From Variovorax paradoxus EPS (lineage in GTDB: Bacteria; Pseudomonadota; Gammaproteobacteria; Burkholderiales; Burkholderiaceae_C), in assembly GCF_000184745.1 (NCBI RefSeq), contig NC_014931.1:5828001-5892000 (forward strand): a DNA stretch of 64,000 bases, given 5' to 3'. Under the pieces are notes generated by a model. The model had not been told where the DNA came from, made no database searches, and saw only the letters and a list, made by a program, of their open reading frames with translations. Positions 54,893 to 63,929 of this stretch are shown in pieces (the first letter of the stretch is position 1; the number at the start of each line of letters is the position of its first letter). A program made the translations under genes and the position numbers.

Positions 54893-55723
54893 ATGAACCG
54901 CATCGAACCCCACACCCTCGCGCCACCGGTGGCGCCCGCCGTGCCCGCGGTGGAAGTGCTCTCGGCCGAGAAGACCTACCCCAACGGCACGCAGGCGCTG
55001 CTGCCGGTGGACCTGTCGATCGCCGAGGGCGAGTTCGTCACGCTGCTCGGCCCCTCGGGCTGCGGCAAGAGCACGCTGCTGAAGATGGTGGCGGGCATGC
55101 TGGAGCCGAGCGACGGGCGCCTCCTGGTGTGGCGCAAGCCCGTGAGCCAGTTGCACGACAGTGCGCGACGCATGTCGTTCGTGTTCCAGTCGCCCACGCT
55201 GATGCCGTGGGCGAGTGTGCAGACCAATGTGCGGCTGCCGCTGGATCTGGCCGGCGTGCCACGCAAGGAGGCCGATGCGCGGGTGATGGAATCGCTCGCG
55301 CTTGTGGGTCTCGAGAAATTCGCCGGCGCGCTGCCGCGCGCGCTGTCGGGTGGCATGCAGATGCGCGTGTCGATCGCGCGCGGGCTGGTCACGCAGCCCG
55401 ACCTGCTCCTGATGGACGAGCCCTTCGGCGCGCTCGACGAGATCACGCGCCACAAGCTCGACGCCGACCTGCTGGAGCTCTGGCGCAAGAAGAAGCTCAC
55501 GGTGATCTTCGTGACGCACTCGATCCACGAGGCGGTGTTCCTGTCGAGCCGCGTGGTGATGATGGCGGCGCGGCCGGGCCGCGTGGTGGAGCAGTTCCAG
55601 ATCGACGAGCCCTATCCGCGCAGCGCCGACTTCATGGTGACGCCCGAATTCGCGAAATATGCAAAGCGCCTGCAGGACAGCCTGCTGCGCGCAAGCAATG
55701 CCGACGAGGAGCACGCGCGATGA
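54893..55723 (+). CDS. ABC transporter ATPase (SsuB/TauB-type)
   Basis: The 276-residue protein has Walker A GPSGCGKST, Q loop VFQSPTLMPW, signature LSGGMQMRVSIARGL and Walker B LLLMDEP with VTHSIHEAV. It is canonical. Its stop overlaps the permease start (ATGA). It energises the importer formed by the flanking genes. Confidence 0.93.
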   Translation: MNRIEPHTLAPPVAPAVPAVEVLSAEKTYPNGTQALLPVDLSIAEGEFVTLLGPSGCGKSTLLKMVAGMLEPSDGRLLVWRKPVSQLHDSARRMSFVFQSPTLMPWASVQTNVRLPLDLAGVPRKEADARVMESLALVGLEKFAGALPRALSGGMQMRVSIARGLVTQPDLLLMDEPFGALDEITRHKLDADLLELWRKKKLTVIFVTHSIHEAVFLSSRVVMMAARPGRVVEQFQIDEPYPRSADFMVTPEFAKYAKRLQDSLLRASNADEEHAR

Positions 55724-56526
55724 AACAGCGCACTCCCCTCTTGAACCAACCGCGCGTGCAGCGCGTGCTGTACCCGGTGCTGATCGGCGTCGTGCTGGTC
55801 GCGCTGTGGCAGTGGATGGTGGTGGCGATGGAACTGCCGTCCTACCTCGTGCCCTCGCCGTATCTCATGATGCAGACGCTGGTGACCGACTGGGCGCCGC
55901 TGGGCAATGCGCTGTTGGTCACGCTCAAGATCACCGTGCTGTCGTTCGCGCTCGCGACGGTGGCAGGCGTGCTGATCTCGTTCCTCTTCGTGCAGAGCAA
56001 GCGCATCGAGACCGCGCTCTTTCCGTATGCGGTGCTCTTGCAGGTGACGCCCATCGTCGCGGTGGCGCCGCTGATCATCATCTGGGTGAAGAACCCGGTT
56101 GCGGCGATGACAGTGTGCGCGGCGCTGGTGGCGCTGTTCCCGATCATCAGCAACACGACGCTGGGGCTGCGCAGCATCGACCCCGACCTGCAGAGCTACT
56201 TCAAGCTGAACCGCGCGACGCGCTGGCAGCAATTGGTGCGCCTGCGCATCCCGAGCGCGCTGCCTTACTTCTTCGGCGGGCTTCGCATTTCGAGCGGTCT
56301 AGCGTTGATCGGCGCGGTCGTGGCGGAGTTCGTGGCCGGGACCGGCGGCTCGGGCGCGGGGCTGGCGTACCAGATCCTGCAGGCGGGCTTCCAGCTCAAC
56401 ATTCCGCGCATGTTCGCGGCCCTGTTGCTGATCTCGCTGACCGGCGTGGCGCTCTTCGTGCTGATGGCCTGGCTCACCAAGGTGGCGCTGGGCTCGTGGC
56501 ATGCGAGCGAACTTTCCCAAGATTGA
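55720..56526 (+). CDS. ABC transporter permease (SsuC/TauC-type)
   Basis: The 268-residue protein has six membrane segments and the cytoplasmic EAA-type loop (YFKLNRATRWQQLVRLRIPSAL). It forms the homodimeric channel of the NMT1-type importer. Translational coupling with the ATPase is indicated by the ATGA overlap. Confidence 0.92.
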   Translation: MKQRTPLLNQPRVQRVLYPVLIGVVLVALWQWMVVAMELPSYLVPSPYLMMQTLVTDWAPLGNALLVTLKITVLSFALATVAGVLISFLFVQSKRIETALFPYAVLLQVTPIVAVAPLIIIWVKNPVAAMTVCAALVALFPIISNTTLGLRSIDPDLQSYFKLNRATRWQQLVRLRIPSALPYFFGGLRISSGLALIGAVVAEFVAGTGGSGAGLAYQILQAGFQLNIPRMFAALLLISLTGVALFVLMAWLTKVALGSWHASELSQD

Positions 56527-56552
56527 AATTGCTGACATCGACGACGACGACC

Positions 56553-57917
56553 ATGAACGCTCCCGCCTCCTCCATCGAGCAGTTGCTGCTCGAACTGCCC
56601 GACCTCGACTGGATCACCGACGAAGGGCGCGTCACGCGGCTCTCGCAGGATTTCTCGTGGTTCAGCCCCGTGCTGAACCGCCAACTGAAAGACAAGCGCG
56701 CCGATGTGGTCGTGCGGCCGCGCAGCGAGGACGAGATTCGCGCCGTGGTGGGTGCGTGCGCGCGCCGCGGTGTGCCGATCGTCATTCGCGGCAGCGGTAC
56801 CGGCAACTACGGGCAGACCACACCGCTCGCGGGTGGCGTGGTGCTCGACATGACGGGCTACAACGCCTGCCTCTGGGTGCAGCCCGGCGTGGCGCGCGCG
56901 CAGGCCGGCATACGGCTCGGCGAGTTGGAAAAACAGACGAAGCCCTCGGGACAGGAGATGCGCTGCGTGCCGTCCACCTACCGCAGCGCGACGCTCGGCG
57001 GACTTTTCGGCGGCGGCTTCGGCGGCGTGGGCTCGATCAACTACGGGCCGCTGGGCTCGCCGGGCAACGTGCTCGGCATCCGAGCGATGACGATCGAAGC
57101 GGAGCCGCAGGTGGTCGAGTTGCGCGGCGCCGAGGCGATGCGCATGCACCATCTGTGGGGCACCAACGGTCTTGTGCTGGAACTGGAGATTGCGCTGGCG
57201 CCCGCGCATCCGTGGCTGGAGACGCTGGTGACTTTCGACAGCTTCGAGAACGCGCTGCACTTCGCCGACAAGCTCGCGAACGGGCCGGGGATCGTGAAGC
57301 GGGAGATCGCGTTCTTCGCAGCGCCGATCTCCGATCACCTGGCGCAACTCTCGGCGCACCTACCCAAGGGCTGCCACACGGTGCTGTCGCTCGTCGCCGA
57401 ATCGTGCGAACCGGCGCTGCTGCAACTGGCAGAAGCGCATGGCGGCACCGTGAGCTACCGCAAGACCGCGGCCGAGGTGCAGAAGAGCAACCGCACGCTG
57501 ATGGAGTTCACCTGGAACCACACGACGCTGCATGCGCTCAAGGTCGACCCGACACTGACCTATCTGCAGAGCGGGTTCGTTCCCGGCAAGCATGTCGAAC
57601 AGATCATCGAGATGGAACAGCTGCTGGGCGGCGAGGTGATGATGCACATCGAGTTCATCCGCAACGTGGCCGGGCTCATGACGTGCAGCGGACTTCAGCT
57701 GGTGCGCTTCAGCACCGAGGAGCGGCTCGCGGAAATCATCGACATCCATCGCGCGCACAACGTGCACATCAACAATCCGCACGTGAACATCGTGGAAGAC
57801 GGCAAGGCCGGTGGGCCGCTGCCGGCCGAAGTGATCGCGGTGAAGAAGCGCTTCGATCCGATGGGCTTGTTGAACCCGGGCAAGCTGCGCGACTGGCCGG
57901 TGCAGCCAGCGGCCTGA
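56553..57917 (+). CDS. FAD-binding oxidoreductase (GlcD/VAO type)
   Basis: The 454-residue protein has the FAD-binding PP-loop: PRSEDEIRAVVGACARRGVPIVIRG and GGVVLDMTG, then STYRSATLGGLFGGGFGG. It ends with FDPMGLLNPGKL, typical of GlcD/vanillyl-alcohol-oxidase enzymes. It dehydrogenates an alcohol or hydroxy acid. It is the last gene of the sigma-54 operon, 26 bases after the permease. Confidence 0.88.
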   Translation: MNAPASSIEQLLLELPDLDWITDEGRVTRLSQDFSWFSPVLNRQLKDKRADVVVRPRSEDEIRAVVGACARRGVPIVIRGSGTGNYGQTTPLAGGVVLDMTGYNACLWVQPGVARAQAGIRLGELEKQTKPSGQEMRCVPSTYRSATLGGLFGGGFGGVGSINYGPLGSPGNVLGIRAMTIEAEPQVVELRGAEAMRMHHLWGTNGLVLELEIALAPAHPWLETLVTFDSFENALHFADKLANGPGIVKREIAFFAAPISDHLAQLSAHLPKGCHTVLSLVAESCEPALLQLAEAHGGTVSYRKTAAEVQKSNRTLMEFTWNHTTLHALKVDPTLTYLQSGFVPGKHVEQIIEMEQLLGGEVMMHIEFIRNVAGLMTCSGLQLVRFSTEERLAEIIDIHRAHNVHINNPHVNIVEDGKAGGPLPAEVIAVKKRFDPMGLLNPGKLRDWPVQPAA

Positions 57918-57924
57918 AGCGGAT

Positions 57925-59496
57925 TCAGCGCTGGCGGCGGCCCAGTGCGAAGGCGATGCCGACGATGGCGAGCATTGCGATCCACAGCGGCCACAAGCCG
58001 AATGGCGCCACCCAGCGCGCATAGGGCGTGAGCCCGGTGCGGCCTTCGACCGATGCTTCGAGCACGCCGCGCGTGAGGCGCGGCAGCTGGTGCGTCACGC
58101 GGCCTTCGGCGTCGATGACGACGGTGGCGCCGGTGTTCGTGGCGCGGACCATCGGCCGCGCGAATTCGAGCGAGCGCATGCGCGAGATGGACAGGTGCTC
58201 GTCGATAGCGACCGAATCGCCGAACCACGCGATGTTGCTCACGTTGAGCAGGATGGTCGGCGCGGTCGCCTCGTCGCGGAAATTCGCGCCGATCTCGTCG
58301 CCGAACAAATCTTCGTAGCAGATGTTCGGCGCGATGCGCTGGCCCTGCCAGACGAATGGCGCCTGTGCGAGGCCGCCGCGCTGGAAGTCGCCGAGCGGGA
58401 TGTTCATCATCTGGATGAACCAGCGAAACCCCGGGGGAATGAATTCCCCGAAGGGCACGAGGTGATGCTTGCTGTACTGGTACGGCTGCACGGCGCCGGG
58501 CTGGAAGCCGAGCACCGCGTTGCTGTAGCCGGCGCGGCCGCCCAGCGGCAGGCCGACGATCGCCGCTTGCGTGCCGTTGCTGTAGCGCGCCTGGATCGCT
58601 TCGAGGTAACCGGCCGGCAACTGCTGCGGCAGCAGGGGCACGGCAGTTTCGGGGGTGACGACCAGCGAGGCCTTGGCGTCGCGCAATTGTTCGCCGTACC
58701 AGCGCAGGGCGGTTTCGATGCCGCCGCCGGGGATGAATTTCTCGTCCTGCGGGATGTTGCCTTGCAGGAGGGCGACCTGGAGGTTGCCGGTGCTGGCACC
58801 GCGCAATGACGGTGCGATGTGCGGGAATACGAACACGAGCGCGACGAGCACGAGTCCCGCGACGACGTCGGGCTTGCGAGCCAGCGTCCCCAGCACGAGG
58901 AGCGCCGTTGCGAGCGCCGCGACGGCGCCGATGCCGTAGACGCCGATCCACGGCGCCCACGCGGCGAGCGGACCTTCCACGTGCGCATAGCCGCCAGCGC
59001 CCCACGGAAAGCCCGTGAACCAGCTGCCGCGCACGAGCTCAGCGAGCGTCCAGAGCGCGGCGAAGACCAGCGCGCCAGTCACGCGCCCTTTAGGCCCGCG
59101 CACCACGAACCATGCGGCAGCCACGGCGTAATAGAGCCCCAGTGCGGCAGCGAGTGCCAGCACGGCGATGGCCGCCAACGGCGCCGGCAACCCGCCGTAG
59201 GTATGCATCGAAATGAAGAGCCACCAGAAGCTGCCGGTGAGCCAAGTCGTCGAGAAGAGCCAGGCGTGAAGCCCGGCGCGGCGCCAGCCGGCGCCCTCGG
59301 CGCGCAGGCTGCCAAGCAGCCAGACCAGCGCGCCCATCGAAAGAAGCTGCAGCCACCACAGCGGCTTTCCGCCGAGCGGCCAGGCGATCGACAGCGCCTG
59401 CGCGAGGCCAGCCAACCCGAACCCGAACAGCCGAAGCCAGGCCATCACGGGAGAAGCAGGCGAGATGCGCGCCGTCGCCGCCGCGGGCAACGGCAT
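57925..59496 (-). CDS. lnt: Apolipoprotein N-acyltransferase
   Basis: The 523-residue inner-membrane enzyme has an N-terminal set of membrane helices and a nitrilase-like periplasmic domain with the catalytic triad Glu283 (TPETAVP), Lys343 (YSKHHLVPFGE) and Cys393 (ICYEDLF). It adds the third acyl chain to lipoproteins, such as those predicted in this window. It overlaps corC (TGATG) and ends close to the FAD oxidase stop. Confidence 0.96.
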   Translation of the reverse strand: MPLPAAATARISPASPVMAWLRLFGFGLAGLAQALSIAWPLGGKPLWWLQLLSMGALVWLLGSLRAEGAGWRRAGLHAWLFSTTWLTGSFWWLFISMHTYGGLPAPLAAIAVLALAAALGLYYAVAAAWFVVRGPKGRVTGALVFAALWTLAELVRGSWFTGFPWGAGGYAHVEGPLAAWAPWIGVYGIGAVAALATALLVLGTLARKPDVVAGLVLVALVFVFPHIAPSLRGASTGNLQVALLQGNIPQDEKFIPGGGIETALRWYGEQLRDAKASLVVTPETAVPLLPQQLPAGYLEAIQARYSNGTQAAIVGLPLGGRAGYSNAVLGFQPGAVQPYQYSKHHLVPFGEFIPPGFRWFIQMMNIPLGDFQRGGLAQAPFVWQGQRIAPNICYEDLFGDEIGANFRDEATAPTILLNVSNIAWFGDSVAIDEHLSISRMRSLEFARPMVRATNTGATVVIDAEGRVTHQLPRLTRGVLEASVEGRTGLTPYARWVAPFGLWPLWIAMLAIVGIAFALGRRQR

Positions 59497-60374
59497 CAGT
59501 CGGCCGCGTCGCCGCCGCGCGCCGGCGACACCTTGAACCAGCGCACCGCGCCGCCCTTGGTGTGCAGCACCACGAAGTCGAAGCCGCCCATCGCATGGTG
59601 CTCGCCGCGCTTGGGCACATGGCCCATCTCGTGCGCGATGAGGCCGCCGATGGTGTCGAAGTCTTCGCTCAGCTGCTCTTCGTCGAAGGTGATGCCGAAG
59701 GCCTCGGCCACGCGCTCGATGGGCGTGTCGCCCGAGACGCGGTAGGTGTGGTCGGCAAGGCCGAAGATGTCGCCCTCGTCCTCGGCGATGTCGAATTCGT
59801 CCTCGATCTCGCCGACGATCTGCTCGAGCACGTCCTCGATGGTGATGAGGCCCGCCACACGGCCGAACTCGTCGATGACGATGGCCAGGTGGTTGCGGTT
59901 GCCGCGGAACTCGCGCAAGAGGTCGTTCAGGCCCTTGCTCTCGGGCACGAAGGTGGCCGGGCGCAGCAACGCGCGGATGTTCAGGCCCGGCGCGCGCTGC
60001 AGCTTGAGCAGGTCCTTCGCGAGCAGGATGCCGATGATGTTTTCTTTTTCGCCCTCGTACACCGGAAAGCGCGAGTGCGCGGTGTCGATGATGAGGTGCA
60101 GGAGCGCATCGAAGGGCGCATCGATGTTCACCAGGTCCATGCGCGGCGCGGCAACCATGACGTCGCCGGCGGTCATGTCGGCCATGCGCAGCACGCCTTC
60201 GAGCATCACGCGCGACTCGGCGCCGATCACCTCGTTGTCCTCGGCATCGGCCAGGGTTTCGATCAGCTCGTCGCGCGAGTCGGGACCGGGGTGGATGAAT
60301 TCGGCAAGCTTCTGGAGGAAGCCGCGCTTGTCTTCCCGTTCTACGGGTGCGCGTTCAGGGTGAGGTTCGGCCAC
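59496..60374 (-). CDS. corC: CorC/HlyC family CBS-domain protein
   Basis: The 292-residue cytoplasmic protein has two CBS domains (about residues 60-190, including MVAAPRMDLVNID and VIDEFGRVAGLITIEDV) and the C-terminal CorC_HlyC FAD-like domain. It is linked to magnesium/cobalt export in other bacteria. The corC-lnt order is typical of proteobacteria. Confidence 0.93.
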   Translation of the reverse strand: MAEPHPERAPVEREDKRGFLQKLAEFIHPGPDSRDELIETLADAEDNEVIGAESRVMLEGVLRMADMTAGDVMVAAPRMDLVNIDAPFDALLHLIIDTAHSRFPVYEGEKENIIGILLAKDLLKLQRAPGLNIRALLRPATFVPESKGLNDLLREFRGNRNHLAIVIDEFGRVAGLITIEDVLEQIVGEIEDEFDIAEDEGDIFGLADHTYRVSGDTPIERVAEAFGITFDEEQLSEDFDTIGGLIAHEMGHVPKRGEHHAMGGFDFVVLHTKGGAVRWFKVSPARGGDAAD

Positions 60375-60474
60375 TGCGGGAGGGCGTAGTTGGGGAGGGG
60401 CAAGGATAACGGATTGCGTGTGACACGCTCTACCGTGCAGCCGGCATAGGCCGTTTCGAGGCCTTCCGGGCGGA

Positions 60475-61203
60475 TCAGGGTGCGGATTTGCTGCGCGCGT
60501 CGCGCATGCCGCTGCGCACTTCCTGCAGGCTCGCGAGAAAAGCCCAGAACTGCTTGGCGCGGCTCTTGAGGGCGAAGTCGACCGCGGCGTAGTGCTCCAG
60601 CGAGATCTGGCTCATGCGGCTGTCGAACGTGGCCTCCGGCAGTTGCAGATGCGCTTCGGCTTCGGAGCCGCTGCGCACCACGGTCGCGCCGGCGTTGCGG
60701 GCGATCTTGAGCATGGCGGCGTTTTCGCTCAGCGCATGGATGAAGAGCATGCCCACGCCTTCGTTGCGGGCCACGACCACTGCCCGCTCGAAGAGGCGCG
60801 CACCGTAGCCGCGGCCGCGGGCATGCGCGGAGACCGAAACGCCGAATTCAGCGCAGTCGCTGTGCTGGTCGCCGGGCGCGAACGCCAGGTGCGACATCGC
60901 GATCAGTTCGAGGCGGCGGTTGTAGATGCCGAACAGCTCGTCGCGCTCGAAATCGAGGCTGTCGACGTAGCGCTGGACCTGCTCGTCGGCCGCGGCGTAA
61001 CCGAAGCGCAGGTACCGGTCGTGGGGGGTGAGCGCCAGCAGGTGCTGCGCGATGCGCTCCCGTTCGCGCGGGCCGATCGAGCGGATCGGCACCATGACGG
61101 GCTGGGGCGAGGAGACAGCGCGTGGCTGGGTCTCAACCATCGGCGCCTTCAGGAAAGAGCCGAGGCCTAGAGACGCTTTGAGGAGGGTCTTGGCGGTAAG
61201 CAT
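60475..61203 (-). CDS. GNAT family N-acetyltransferase
   Basis: The 242-residue protein has the acetyl-CoA loop ARGRGYGARLF (about residue 128) and the fold of GNAT enzymes. The first 35 residues are a non-conserved extension. Its acceptor is unknown. It stands alone between corC and an Lrp-type regulator. Confidence 0.83.
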   Translation of the reverse strand: MLTAKTLLKASLGLGSFLKAPMVETQPRAVSSPQPVMVPIRSIGPRERERIAQHLLALTPHDRYLRFGYAAADEQVQRYVDSLDFERDELFGIYNRRLELIAMSHLAFAPGDQHSDCAEFGVSVSAHARGRGYGARLFERAVVVARNEGVGMLFIHALSENAAMLKIARNAGATVVRSGSEAEAHLQLPEATFDSRMSQISLEHYAAVDFALKSRAKQFWAFLASLQEVRSGMRDARSKSAP

Positions 61204-61312
61204 GGCTCGAATGTAAGGGTTTTCCCTTAATCAACAAGCCACCGAGGGCACTTCCAAGACACATTCGTGACCCATTACCAGAACGCGTGGCGCCCGAGCA
61301 ACCACTTCGAGG

Positions 61313-61786
61313 TCAAACGGGGACGGCTGTTGTGGCTTTGACACGGTCCAGCACGAAGCTGGTCTTGCAGTCTTCCACGCTCGGGTGCTTGAGCAGGGTG
61401 TCCATGATGAAGCGGCTGTAGTGCGCCATGTCGGCCACCACGACGCGCAACAGGTAGTCCATGTCACCCGTGAGCGCGGCGCATTCGACCACCTCGGGCC
61501 AGGTCTGGACGCTGGCGCGGAACAGATCCATTGGGTTGCGCTTGTGGGTCTCGGTGTGCTTTTCAAGCCGCACGTTGAGGTAGGCCGTGAGGCCCAGGCC
61601 GATCACCTCGGGGCGCACGAGGGCGACGTAGCGGTCGATCACCTTGCTTTCTTCCAGGCGCTTGACCCGCCGCAACACGGCGCTGGGCGACAGGCTGACC
61701 TGCTCGGCGAGCTGGTCGTAGGTGGCGCGCCCATCTGCTTGCAGCGTGCGCAGAATGAGCCGATCAATCTTGTCGAGTGCTTCCAT
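61313..61786 (-). CDS. Lrp/AsnC family transcription regulator
   Basis: The 157-residue protein has the AsnC winged helix (DRLILRTLQADGRATYDQLA then LSPSAVLRRVKRLEES) and a RAM effector domain (about residues 65-150) that binds amino acids. It is divergent from hppD, so regulation of tyrosine catabolism is probable. A palindrome lies just upstream of its start. Confidence 0.92.
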   Translation of the reverse strand: MEALDKIDRLILRTLQADGRATYDQLAEQVSLSPSAVLRRVKRLEESKVIDRYVALVRPEVIGLGLTAYLNVRLEKHTETHKRNPMDLFRASVQTWPEVVECAALTGDMDYLLRVVVADMAHYSRFIMDTLLKHPSVEDCKTSFVLDRVKATTAVPV

Positions 61787-61798
61787 CAGTCCATTTTT

Positions 61799-61811
61799 GC
61801 AGTTTTACTGC
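61799..61811. promoter_or_regulatory. Candidate Lrp/AsnC operator
   Basis: GCAGTTTTACTGC is a perfect interrupted palindrome (GCAGT, TTT, ACTGC) about 13 bases upstream of the Lrp gene start in the shared lrp-hppD region. It resembles AsnC-family sites. Confidence 0.55.
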
Positions 61812-61937
61812 GCATCCGCCACCCAACGCGCCCAACAACGCTGAAAACTTGAGCGGCATCCAACCTACATTGCAGCACTGGCGTTTTTCGCCTATCTCTT
61901 ACCTATCGATCGATTCCCCACTTTCTGGAGACCGCAC

Positions 61938-63065
61938 ATGAGCCAAGCCGACGCACCCGCCTTCACGCCCTGGGAGAACCCCATGGGCACCGACGGCTTC
62001 GAATTCATCGAATACGCGGCACCGGACCCGGTTGCCATGGGCAAGGTGTTCGAGCGCATGGGCTTCACGGCCATTGCCAAGCACCGCCACAAGAACGTGC
62101 TGCTGTACCGCCAGGGCGATATCAACTTCATCCTGAATGCCGAACCCGATTCGTTCGCGCAGCGCTTCGCCCGCGAGCACGGCCCGAGCGTGTGCGCCAT
62201 CGCCTTCCGCGTGCAGGACGCCAAGCAGGCCTACGAGCGCGCCACCTCGCTGGGCGCCTGGGGCTTTGCCGACAAGGCCGGCCCGGGCGAACTGAACATC
62301 CCCGCCATCAAGGGCGTGGGCGACAGCCTGATCTACCTGGTGGACCGCTGGCCCGGCAAGAACGGCGCGAAGCCGGGCGACATCGGCAACATCGGCTTCT
62401 ACGACGTCGACTTCGAACCGTTGCCGGGCGTGTCCTCGCAGGACGGCCTGGCCACCAAGGGCAATGGCCTCACCTACGTCGACCACCTGACGCACAACGT
62501 GTACCGCGGCCGCATGGACGTGTGGGCCAACTTCTACGAAAAGCTCTTCAACTTCCGCGAAGTGAAGTACTTCGATATCGAGGGCCAGGTGACGGGCGTG
62601 AAGAGCAAGGCCATGACCAGCCCCTGCGGCAAGATCCGCATCCCGATCAACGAAGAGGGCAAGGAGCAGGCCGGCCAGATCCAGGAGTACCTGGACATGT
62701 ACAAGGGCGAGGGCATCCAGCACATCGCGATGGGCTCGGACGACCTGTACGCCACCGTCGATGCGATGCGCGCCAAGGGCGTCGTGCTGCTCGACACCAT
62801 CGACACGTACTACGAACTGGTCGACAAGCGCATTCCCGAGCACGGCGAGAGCGTGGCCGAGCTGAAGAAGCGAAAGATCCTGATCGACGGCAAGAAGGAC
62901 GCGCTGCTGCTGCAGATCTTCAGCGAGAACCAGTTGGGCCCGATCTTCTTCGAGTTCATCCAGCGCAAGGGCGACGACGGTTTCGGCAACGGCAACTTCA
63001 AGGCGCTGTTCGAGAGCATCGAGCTCGACCAGATGCGCCGCGGCGTGCTGAGCGCCGCAAAATAA
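61938..63065 (+). CDS. hppD: 4-hydroxyphenylpyruvate dioxygenase
   Basis: The 375-residue protein has the iron(II) ligands of HPPD: His in YVDHLTHNVYRG, His in GIQHIAMGSDD and Glu in IFFEFIQRKGDDG. It converts 4-hydroxyphenylpyruvate to homogentisate in tyrosine degradation. GGAG precedes the ATG. The gene is followed by a PheC-like gene on the same strand. Confidence 0.97.
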   Translation: MSQADAPAFTPWENPMGTDGFEFIEYAAPDPVAMGKVFERMGFTAIAKHRHKNVLLYRQGDINFILNAEPDSFAQRFAREHGPSVCAIAFRVQDAKQAYERATSLGAWGFADKAGPGELNIPAIKGVGDSLIYLVDRWPGKNGAKPGDIGNIGFYDVDFEPLPGVSSQDGLATKGNGLTYVDHLTHNVYRGRMDVWANFYEKLFNFREVKYFDIEGQVTGVKSKAMTSPCGKIRIPINEEGKEQAGQIQEYLDMYKGEGIQHIAMGSDDLYATVDAMRAKGVVLLDTIDTYYELVDKRIPEHGESVAELKKRKILIDGKKDALLLQIFSENQLGPIFFEFIQRKGDDGFGNGNFKALFESIELDQMRRGVLSAAK

Positions 63066-63101
63066 GGGCCCTTTCAACCGCCTTATGGCCCAGGAGCCCG
63101 T

Positions 63102-63905
63102 ATGCGCAACAGCACGTCTTCGATCGGTTTGACTTTCATCGCGGCGGCTGCCGCCGTTCTCTCGGGTTGCGCGATGGCGCCGGCGGCAACGCCTGCGGCA
63201 ACCTCGCACCTGGACGCGGTGCAGAAAGCCGCGGTGCTGCGCATCTGCACCCCGGGCGACTACAAGCCCTTCAGCTTCCAGAAGACCGATGCCTCGTTCG
63301 AAGGCATCGACGTCGACCTGATGACCGGCTTCAGCGCGAGCCTCGGCGCCAAGCCCGAGTGGGTCAAGACCACCTGGGCCAACCTGCTGCCCGACCTGGC
63401 CGCCGGCAAGTGCGACATCGCGGTGGGCGGCGTGTCGGTCACCACCGACCGGCAAAAGCGCGCCTTCTTCAGCACGCCCTACATGGTCAACGGCAAGACG
63501 CCGATCGCACGCTGCGCCGACGTGGCCAAGTACCAGAGCGTGGCGGCGATCGACCAGCCTTCGACGCGGGTCATCTTCAATCCGGGCGGCAGCAACGAAC
63601 GCTTCGCCCGCGCCAATTTCAAACAGGCCAGGCTCACGCTGCACGGCGAGAACGTGACGATCTTCGACGAGATCCTCGCCAACCGCGCCGACGTGTTCGT
63701 GACCGAAGCGGCCGAGGCCATCACGCAGCAGAAGCTCAAACCGGGCCTGTGCGCGGTGAACCCCGACAAGCCGCTGCAGTACGGCGAAATGGCCTGGATG
63801 CTGCCGCGCGACGACGTGGCCTTCAAGTCGTACGTCGACCAGTGGCTGCACCTGCAGCAGGCCGGCGGCGACTTCCAGCGCACGATGGACCGCTGGCTCA
63901 AATAA
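63102..63905 (+). CDS. Cyclohexadienyl (arogenate/prephenate) dehydratase-like lipoprotein
   Basis: The 267-residue precursor has a lipobox LSGC (Cys23) and then a family-3 solute-binding fold. Its sequence is close to PheC of Pseudomonas by memory: GDYKPFSF, NPGGSNERFARAN, NVTIFDEI and DQWLHLQQ. PheC dehydrates arogenate or prephenate in the periplasm. The catalytic Glu region (TEAAEAI) is kept. Unlike soluble PheC it is predicted to be a lipoprotein. CAGGAG precedes the ATG. It could also be a binding protein of another ligand. Confidence 0.75.
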   Translation: MRNSTSSIGLTFIAAAAAVLSGCAMAPAATPAATSHLDAVQKAAVLRICTPGDYKPFSFQKTDASFEGIDVDLMTGFSASLGAKPEWVKTTWANLLPDLAAGKCDIAVGGVSVTTDRQKRAFFSTPYMVNGKTPIARCADVAKYQSVAAIDQPSTRVIFNPGGSNERFARANFKQARLTLHGENVTIFDEILANRADVFVTEAAEAITQQKLKPGLCAVNPDKPLQYGEMAWMLPRDDVAFKSYVDQWLHLQQAGGDFQRTMDRWLK

Positions 63906-63929
63906 CCCGAGAGAGAAACAAGATTCCCC

